A DNA stretch of 5,945 bases from assembly GCA_003222555.1 (NCBI GenBank), contig QHWL01000341.1:1-5945 (forward strand), in the 5' to 3' direction. The notes under the pieces are model-generated. The model saw only the letters and a list, made by a program, of their open reading frames with translations. It was not told the DNA's origin and searched no databases. Shown piece after piece: positions 1 through 4,786 of this stretch; positions within the stretch are counted from its first letter, which is position 1, and each line of letters begins with the position of its first letter. The translations under genes were made by a program, and so were the position numbers. This DNA comes from Acidobacteriota bacterium (GTDB lineage: Bacteria; Acidobacteriota; Vicinamibacteria; Vicinamibacterales; CAVVIG01).

Positions 1-1499
1 GCGCGCTGGCCACCGAATATCCCAGCAGCAGGCTCGCGAAACAAGTGCCAGAGATCCTGGAAGCTTTCGACGTGCCGGCAGCCTCGGCTCTCACGCACTC
101 CCGCGAGTCTCCGCTCGAGCGCGATCTGCCAGAGGGCGTGATGGTCCGGCCCCGCCCGCCGGAAGGAGCAGCCGCGGCGGTTTCCTCGCCCAGACAGATC
201 GCGATCATCAAAAGCATCCGTCGTGCGGTGTTGCCCGACGCGATCCGCATCACCATCGAGCTCGACCGTGAAGTGCTGTTTCACGAGGAACGGCTGGACG
301 GTCCCGCGCGTGTGTTCGTCGATCTTTCGTCCACGCGTCCGGCCCCGCCGCTGCGCGATCAGTCGCTGCGCTTCGACCGGGATGGCGACGTCGTACGGCA
401 AATCCGCATCGGCCGTCACCCGAACAATACGACGCGCGTCGTTCTCGATGCCGTTGGCGTGTCGAGCTACACGCTGTATGCGCTTTACAGCCCTTACCGT
501 CTCGTCATCGATTGCGTCCGCGCAATGTCGGCCGCTGTTGTCGGGGCAGGATCGGTCGCGCCGGCCGTCGGTCGCCAGGAGCCCACGCTCCAGCGTCTTC
601 CGGCGCGGCTTCTCGTGTCCGACTGGGGACGCCATTTGCCTTCCGTGACGCCTCTCGCAGGTCACGCCCTCCGCGAGGCGTTTCTGGCGGACAACCCGCC
701 CGCTGCCGCTGTCGCCTCCTTGGAAGCGACGAATGCGTCGGCGCCGGCCGTCCCTCCCGCGAAGAATCTCTCCGGCGGATTCTCCATCGCTCGTCAGCTC
801 GGTCTCGGCGTGTCGCGGATTGTGATCGACCCCGGCCACGGCGGACACGACCCCGGCGCGAAAGGCAAAGGCATCACCGAGGCCGAGCTCGTCCTCGACG
901 TGGCGCTGCGCCTCGAGAACCTCCTGCAAAAAATCCCCGGCGTCGAAGTCGTCCTCACCCGCCGTGCCGACGACTTCGTTCCACTGCAGGAGCGCACGGC
1001 CCTCGCCAACCGCGAGGGCGCGGATCTCTTCCTCTCGATTCACGCCAACGCGAGCGCCAGCGGACAGGCGCGCGGCATCGAGACCTACTACCTCAACTTC
1101 GCCGACAATCTCAGCGCCGCCTCGGTGGCCGCGCGTGAGAACGCCGCGTCAGGACAGGCGATGGGCGCACTTCCGGATTTCGTGAAGGCGATCGCGCTCA
1201 ACAACAAGCTGAACGAATCGCGCGATTTCGCCACCTTCGTGCAGCGATCGATGCTCGAACGGCTGCGCGGCGCCAACAAGGCTGTGAAAAACCTCGGCGT
1301 GAAGCAGGCGCCGTTTGTCGTCCTCATCGGCGCCGCGATGCCGAGCGTGCTCGCAGAGATTTCCTTCGTGACCAACGCGCAGGAAGCCAGGCTGCTGCGC
1401 GGAGCCGCCTATCGCCAACGGATCGCCGAGGCGCTGCTCGAGGGCGTGCGGAAGTATCAGCTGTCCCTGAAGGCAGTCACCACCGTGGCTCACCAATAG
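1..1499 (+). CDS. N-acetylmuramoyl-L-alanine amidase (AMIN + Amidase_3), 5'-partial
   Basis: A zinc-dependent cell-wall hydrolase that cleaves the amide bond between N-acetylmuramic acid and the stem peptide L-alanine; AmiA/B/C-type enzymes act in the periplasm at septation. Residues are numbered from the GTG at 45. An AMIN domain (about 52-157, targeting to peptidoglycan or septum) is followed by a Pro/Ala-rich linker (about 160-250) and Amidase_3 (about 258-470). Expected active-site residues are present: H265 in DPGHGGHDPGA, E279 in GITEAEL, H333 in SIHANAS and the catalytic glutamate E438 in LAEISFVTN. The stretch after GIETYYLN (about 352-420, with RENAASG and NESRDFA) matches the region that holds the autoinhibitory helix in division amidases, so activation by a LytM/EnvC-like partner is plausible but inferred. 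The frame is open from base 3 and reads ALATEYPSSRLAKQVPEIL, and GTG 45 has no Shine-Dalgarno, so the gene starts upstream, probably with a signal peptide and TPR-like segment. Stop TAG 1497-1499. Confidence 0.95.
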   Translation, partial: ALATEYPSSRLAKQVPEILEAFDVPAASALTHSRESPLERDLPEGVMVRPRPPEGAAAAVSSPRQIAIIKSIRRAVLPDAIRITIELDREVLFHEERLDGPARVFVDLSSTRPAPPLRDQSLRFDRDGDVVRQIRIGRHPNNTTRVVLDAVGVSSYTLYALYSPYRLVIDCVRAMSAAVVGAGSVAPAVGRQEPTLQRLPARLLVSDWGRHLPSVTPLAGHALREAFLADNPPAAAVASLEATNASAPAVPPAKNLSGGFSIARQLGLGVSRIVIDPGHGGHDPGAKGKGITEAELVLDVALRLENLLQKIPGVEVVLTRRADDFVPLQERTALANREGADLFLSIHANASASGQARGIETYYLNFADNLSAASVAARENAASGQAMGALPDFVKAIALNNKLNESRDFATFVQRSMLERLRGANKAVKNLGVKQAPFVVLIGAAMPSVLAEISFVTNAQEARLLRGAAYRQRIAEALLEGVRKYQLSLKAVTTVAHQ

Positions 1500-1500
1500 C

Positions 1501-1513
1501 TCACCCGCGGTGA
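1501..1513. repeat. Small hairpin just after the amidase stop
   Basis: The sequence tcacc-cgc-ggtga is a perfect 5-bp inverted repeat with a 3-nt loop, starting two bases after the amidase stop codon. It is followed by aaactg and not by a run of T, so it is a poor intrinsic terminator alone. It may fold with the larger palindromic array directly downstream as a 3'-end structure of the amidase mRNA; that role is inferred. Confidence 0.4.
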
Positions 1514-1515
1514 AA

Positions 1516-1592
1516 CTGCGCTCCGTGGCGCAGGACTTTATTTCTGCGCGCCCAGATCGGACTTCTACTAGCGCAGGATTTCAGTCCTGCGC
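1516..1592. repeat. Array of alternating complementary hexamers forming consecutive hairpins
   Basis: Five hexamers alternate in orientation: ctgcgc (1516-1521), gcgcag (1528-1533), ctgcgc (1544-1549), gcgcag (1571-1576) and ctgcgc (1587-1592). The last pair extends to a perfect 8-bp stem, gcgcagga (1571-1578) with tcctgcgc (1585-1592), around a 6-nt loop. The middle pair makes the same geometry: 1528-1535 with 1542-1549, one G-U pair and a 6-nt loop. The copy at 1528-1533 could pair instead with 1516-1521, so alternative folds compete. No T-run follows, so a classical Rho-independent terminator is not supported. The array resembles REP-type intergenic palindromes, which can stabilise mRNA 3' ends or block transcription. 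A mobile origin is possible, but no transposase is in the window. Confidence 0.65.
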
Positions 1593-1613
1593 ACATTGCA
1601 GATCTGACTAAAT
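1528..1613. repeat. Two degenerate tandem ~43-bp units
   Basis: Unit 1 (1528-1570) and unit 2 (1571-1613) both begin with gcgcagga, continue with a 6-nt loop and a ctgcgc arm, and then carry cagatcggact (1553-1563) or cagatctgact (1599-1609). These elements occur in the same order with only a small offset of about 3 nt, which suggests an old tandem duplication that has diverged outside the stems. A further partial copy of the downstream element, cgcccaaatcgga at 1646-1658, matches cgcccagatcgga at 1549-1561 in 12 of 13 positions. Function unknown. Confidence 0.45.
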
Positions 1614-1618
1614 ACAAT
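1611..1618 (+). promoter_or_regulatory. Possible -10-like element upstream of the receptor gene
   Basis: TACAAT at 1613-1618 matches the sigma-70 -10 consensus in 5 of 6 positions and lies in an A/T-rich patch of an otherwise GC-rich region. No convincing -35 box is seen 16-18 bases upstream, where the palindromic stem lies. If used, it would leave a 5' leader of about 145 nt before ATG 1768. The A/T-rich stretch at 1722-1740 is an alternative location, also without a good -35. This is a weak candidate only. Confidence 0.15.
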
Positions 1619-1755
1619 CGGGTGTAGCATGGTGCCAATTCAGGACGCCCAAATCGGAAATTCCGGCTTAACGGTCCACACGCAGACGTTTTCTCAAATG
1701 TTGCTGCCAGCGGCTTCGGCTCAATTTTGTTAATTACTTGGCGTTGTGATTCATC

Positions 1756-1763
1756 AGGAGGGG
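1756..1763 (+). promoter_or_regulatory. Strong Shine-Dalgarno for the receptor gene
   Basis: AGGAGGGG lies just before ATG 1768; the core AGGAGG (1756-1761) leaves a 6-nt spacer. This fixes the start of the receptor N-terminus at 1768, where the encoded peptide is also a clear signal sequence. The TTG at 2027, the first possible start of the downstream frame, has nothing comparable. Confidence 0.85.
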
Positions 1764-1767
1764 ATCG

Positions 1768-2538
1768 ATGTCCGTTCGCAGAATGGTTGTCGTTGTGGGT
1801 TGTCTCCTATTCCTGCCGGCTGCCGCGCGGGCGCAGGTGGCGAGCGCCACCATCACGGGGGTCGTGAAAGACACCTCGGGAGCCGTGATGCCCGGCGTCA
1901 CCGTGGAAGCCGCCAGCCCCGCTCTGATTGAAAAAATCCGCAGTGTCGTCTCGGATGAGCAGGGACAGTACAGGATCGTCAATCTGGTCCCCGGTGCCCA
2001 TACCGTGACGTTCACCTTGACTGGCTTTGGCACCGCTGCCGCCGTCGTTCACGGCGACGGTGAATGCCGAGCTGAAGGTCGGGACGCTAGAAGAGACGGT
2101 GACCGTTTCGGGGGAGGCCCCGGTCGTGGACACGCAGAGCGCCCGACAGCAGACCACGGTTCAGCGAGCGACGCTGGACGCGCTCCCGACCACCAAACGG
2201 ATCGGCCAATTTGCGACGATCATCCCGGGGGCCACCTACGCGAGCCCGACCTTCCACGATGTCGGCGGCATGGGAGGCGAGGGCGGTATGTTCGCGGTCC
2301 ACGGCGGACGCACAACGGACGTAGCAGTCAATATGGAGGGCATGAATGTCAACGTGACGGCCGTCGCAATCTACAGCTTCAACAGCAACACCTTCCAGGA
2401 AGTCGGCCTCCAGACCAGTGGCGGCTCCGGCGAAAGCACCAGCGGCGGCGTCCAGGTGAACATCGTGCCGAAGGACGGCGGCAACATATTCTCAGGAAAC
2501 TTGAATGGGGCGTTCTCCGGCCCGAGCCTGCAAAGTAG
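1768..2538 (+). CDS. N-terminal part of frameshifted TonB-dependent receptor (signal peptide + carboxypeptidase-regulatory domain)
   Basis: Only about the first 89 codons (1768-2034) are meaningful; they are the beginning of the receptor that continues in another frame from about 2035. Residues 1-22 form a signal peptide: Arg-Arg near the start, a hydrophobic VVVVGCLLFL core and an AARA|Q cleavage site. Residues about 26-89 are a CarboxypepD_reg-like beta-sandwich with ITGVVKDTSGAVMPGVTV, DEQGQYRIVNLVPGAHTV and FTLTGFGT, the usual N-terminal extension of Oar-like receptors. After GFGT the expected continuation (family pattern ..REGIEL..FTATVNAEL) is missing here but appears in the +1 frame. 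The remainder of this frame to TGA 2536-2538 is Arg/Gly/Asp-rich out-of-frame translation that only stays open because of high GC. Unless recoding occurs, the product would be a secreted fragment with a junk tail. Confidence 0.75.
   Translation: MSVRRMVVVVGCLLFLPAAARAQVASATITGVVKDTSGAVMPGVTVEAASPALIEKIRSVVSDEQGQYRIVNLVPGAHTVTFTLTGFGTAAAVVHGDGECRAEGRDARRDGDRFGGGPGRGHAERPTADHGSASDAGRAPDHQTDRPICDDHPGGHLREPDLPRCRRHGRRGRYVRGPRRTHNGRSSQYGGHECQRDGRRNLQLQQQHLPGSRPPDQWRLRRKHQRRRPGEHRAEGRRQHILRKLEWGVLRPEPAK
2021..2038 (+). other. Frame break inside the receptor gene
   Basis: Frame 1 reads T-G-F-G-T from 2020 to 2034. The +1 frame reads L-P-P-S-F-T from 2036. A stop (TGA 2018-2020) closes the +1 frame just upstream, so the switch must fall within about 2021-2038. 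Family members usually carry about nine residues between GF and the LPPSF-like segment, whereas only 7 nt separate them here. A deletion near 20 nt would explain both the missing residues and the net +1 shift, and would restore a total of 1007 codons. The deletion size is inferred from remembered family spacing. Confidence 0.7.
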
Positions 2539-4768
2539 CAATCTGACGCCGGCGCTGCAGGCCCGTGGCCTCGACGCGACGGGCGGGCTCAAGAAGAGCT
2601 ATGACACGGGCGGGGCGCTGGGCGGCCCACTCAGGAGAGATCGACTATGGTTCTATATGAGCAGCCGGAGTTGGGGCGCCCAGACGTACCCCGCAGGCAC
2701 GTACTACAACGCGACCCAGGCGACGAAATTCGGCACGGATCCGCTGTGGATGGTCGTACCCTATACGCCGGATCCGAGCCGGCCGGTCTTCGACAACAAG
2801 TACTACCAGGACGTGAGCCTCCGTTTGACGTGGCAGGCCGCCCAGCAGCACAAGATTGTTGGCTCCTACTCTGTTCAATCAGACTGCAGTTGTCATTACG
2901 GCTTGATAGGCCAGGGGGCGCCCGCACCCTCCGCTCCAAAACCGGCGCCCGAAGCCCTCGATGATCATATTTACAACCCGGACTACTTACCGCTCGTGGC
3001 GTGGAGCTATCCGGCCACCAACCGGCTACTGTTTGAGGCTGGCGCGGCGGCAATGATATATAACCTGGCCACTCACCGCCTGCCGGAAACGGGGCCGGCC
3101 ACCATCGCCATCACGGATCTTGCAACGAACCAGACGTGGGGCTCCCGTGCGCAACCCTACGTGTTGACGTTCAACCAGCAATACCAACAGCGGGCCTCGA
3201 TGTCCTACGTCACGGGGTCACATGCCTTCAAGATGGGGTTCGATCTACGTCAGGTGAACAGTTCAGGCGGCCCGGACAGATTCACCGACCCCAATAAAAT
3301 CATCGGCGCCCGCGACTACACGGTCCGAAACTTGGTGCCGGTTTCAGTCAGGATCTGGTCGGTTCCGACCGGAACTCAGGGAAGAACGGCGAACGTCGGG
3401 GTATACGCTCAGGATCAGTGGACCGTCAAGAAACTGACGCTCAACTTCGCCCTGCGCTACGATCAGTTTCAGGGATCGGTTCCCGACCAGCACCTGATTG
3501 CGGGCCCGTTTGTGCCGGCGCGTGATTTTCCGGCGGTTTCCGACGATCCGAACTTCAAGAACTTCAACCCGCGGTTGGGCGTCGCGTACGACCTGTTTGG
3601 CAACGGTAAGACCGCGATCAAAGTGTCGCTGGGCCGGTATGTACCCATCGTCACCGCCGCCACATTCAACCCCGTGAGCGCGCAAGCTCAAAGCGCCACA
3701 CGGACCTGGACAGATGCCAACGGAAATTACCTCCCCGACTGTGTGCTCGACGCGAGCGTGCCGGGCGCCAACGGGGAATGCGGACGGCTGTCGGATCAAA
3801 CCTTCGGTCAGGTAAAAGCCAGCAATACGAGCTACGCGGCGGACGCGCTGACCGGTTTCAACGCGGGGCCCTACAACTGGCAAACGTCGGCCTCCGTCCA
3901 GCGGGAGTTGCGGCCAGGCATGGCGCTCAATGTCGGGTACTTCCGCACCTGGTGGGGCGGCTTCCTAGCCACCGACAATCGGGCGGTGGGAGCGGCGAGC
4001 TTCGATTCGTACTGCGTCACGGCGCCGGTGAATTCGAGGCTGGCCGCCAACATCAGCGGCAGCCAGATCTGCGGACTCTATGACGTTACGCCGACGCTGT
4101 TCGGCCAGGTCAGCAACGTGGTAACCCAGGCATCGAACTATGGAAACCAGACCGAGTTGTACAAGGGCGTGGACGTCACCGTCAACGCGCGGTTTGGGGA
4201 AGGCGGCCAGTTCTCCGGAGGGTTGAGCGTCGGGCGCACGGTGACCGACAACTGCTTCACGATGGGAAACGCGCAGCTGGCGTTCGCCGGCAGTACGGTT
4301 GGAGTGCAGGCGCCCCGATCACCGGCGTACTGTCACGTCAGCCCACCGTGGTCCGCTGGAACACAGGTCAAGTTCCTGTTCGTCTACCCGCTGCCCTGGG
4401 CGCTTCAGGCCAGCGCGACGTACCAGAATATGTCCGGAATCCCGATCACCGCGGCCGCTCCATTCACTAGCGCGCAGATTGCGCCGTCGCTTAACCGCAA
4501 CCTGTCGGCCGGTCCCACTGCGCAAACCGTTATCGATCTCATTCCACCCAACTCGCTGTTCGAGGATCGGCTCCAGCAGTTGGACGTCCGATTCACCAGA
4601 AGCTTCCAGATTAGGAAGGCCAAGGTGCGGGGCAACTTCGACATGTACAATTTGCTCAACGGGAGTGCGATCCTGGCGGCGAATTATGGCTACGGTGCGC
4701 AATGGTTGAAGCCCGTGCAGATTCTGGGTGCACGTATGTTCAAATTCAGCGCCCAACTCGACTTCTGA
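2027..4768 (+). CDS. TonB-dependent receptor, plug and beta-barrel (main part, frameshifted from its N-terminus)
   Basis: Outer-membrane receptor for active uptake driven by TonB-ExbBD; substrate unknown. The nominal start is a TTG with no Shine-Dalgarno, so this is really the continuation of the gene that begins at 1768. It opens with PPSFTATVNAELKVGTLEETVTV, the end of the regulatory-domain linker. A plug domain follows (about residues 30-150: EAPVVDTQSAR, LDALPTTKRIGQFATIIPGA, GGRTTDVAVNMEGM, GGVQVNIVPKDGGN). A long 22-strand-type barrel follows and ends in GARMFKFSAQLDF, with the terminal Phe expected for BAM-assembled barrels. Loops carry paired cysteines: DCSCH near 2882-2896, DANGNYLPDC ending at 3742 and GECG near 3773-3784. 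SQICGLYD and the NRAV motif point to the Acidobacteriota Oar-like group. The 2.7 kb after the break has no stop or further shift, so decay is recent, or the break is an assembly artefact. Combined length (about 1000 residues) is normal for the family. Confidence 0.85.
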   Translation: MAPLPPSFTATVNAELKVGTLEETVTVSGEAPVVDTQSARQQTTVQRATLDALPTTKRIGQFATIIPGATYASPTFHDVGGMGGEGGMFAVHGGRTTDVAVNMEGMNVNVTAVAIYSFNSNTFQEVGLQTSGGSGESTSGGVQVNIVPKDGGNIFSGNLNGAFSGPSLQSSNLTPALQARGLDATGGLKKSYDTGGALGGPLRRDRLWFYMSSRSWGAQTYPAGTYYNATQATKFGTDPLWMVVPYTPDPSRPVFDNKYYQDVSLRLTWQAAQQHKIVGSYSVQSDCSCHYGLIGQGAPAPSAPKPAPEALDDHIYNPDYLPLVAWSYPATNRLLFEAGAAAMIYNLATHRLPETGPATIAITDLATNQTWGSRAQPYVLTFNQQYQQRASMSYVTGSHAFKMGFDLRQVNSSGGPDRFTDPNKIIGARDYTVRNLVPVSVRIWSVPTGTQGRTANVGVYAQDQWTVKKLTLNFALRYDQFQGSVPDQHLIAGPFVPARDFPAVSDDPNFKNFNPRLGVAYDLFGNGKTAIKVSLGRYVPIVTAATFNPVSAQAQSATRTWTDANGNYLPDCVLDASVPGANGECGRLSDQTFGQVKASNTSYAADALTGFNAGPYNWQTSASVQRELRPGMALNVGYFRTWWGGFLATDNRAVGAASFDSYCVTAPVNSRLAANISGSQICGLYDVTPTLFGQVSNVVTQASNYGNQTELYKGVDVTVNARFGEGGQFSGGLSVGRTVTDNCFTMGNAQLAFAGSTVGVQAPRSPAYCHVSPPWSAGTQVKFLFVYPLPWALQASATYQNMSGIPITAAAPFTSAQIAPSLNRNLSAGPTAQTVIDLIPPNSLFEDRLQQLDVRFTRSFQIRKAKVRGNFDMYNLLNGSAILAANYGYGAQWLKPVQILGARMFKFSAQLDF

Positions 4769-4774
4769 GGAAGG
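4767..4774 (+). promoter_or_regulatory. Shine-Dalgarno overlapping the receptor stop codon
   Basis: GAGGAAGG overlaps the last two bases of the receptor TGA (4766-4768) and leaves 12 nt before ATG 4787, somewhat long. The overlap with the stop codon suggests that ribosomes finishing the receptor help start the next gene (translational coupling, inferred). The nearer ATG at 4782 reads only Met-Arg-stop and is not used for a protein. Confidence 0.5.
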
Positions 4775-4786
4775 CCCTCGGATGAG

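Noticed and set aside
223..1138. Open frames on the + strand at 223-648 and 512-1138 overlapping the amidase
   Set aside because: Their products are Arg/Ser/Pro-rich with no domain, and the overlapping frame encodes a clear AMIN/Amidase_3 protein; high GC keeps the other frames open.
794..1496. Minus-strand open frames within the amidase gene (794-1009, 1088-1375, 1149-1496)
   Set aside because: Antisense shadows of a conserved coding region, with low-complexity products and no recognisable motif.
1516..1592. CRISPR array or classical Rho-independent terminator
   Set aside because: The units are palindromic hexamers without regular unique spacers, and no T-run follows any of the stems.
2027..2029. 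TTG as a genuine independent start of the receptor
   Set aside because: There is no Shine-Dalgarno, the product would lack a signal peptide, and the missing N-terminus lies directly upstream in another frame.
1734..2033. Minus-strand frame spanning the receptor start, and a + frame at 1746-1931
   Set aside because: Both overlap the signal peptide and regulatory domain of the receptor, which has a strong Shine-Dalgarno and clear homology; neither product shows a domain.
2021..2038. Programmed +1 ribosomal frameshift
   Set aside because: No recognised slippery codon with a stop, internal Shine-Dalgarno or stimulatory structure was seen, and residues appear to be missing at the junction, which a pure frameshift would not explain. 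Not fully excluded.
3344..3883. 179-codon minus-strand frame inside the receptor barrel
   Set aside because: Antisense to conserved barrel sequence, no domain and no good ribosome-binding site; treated as a GC-driven shadow.
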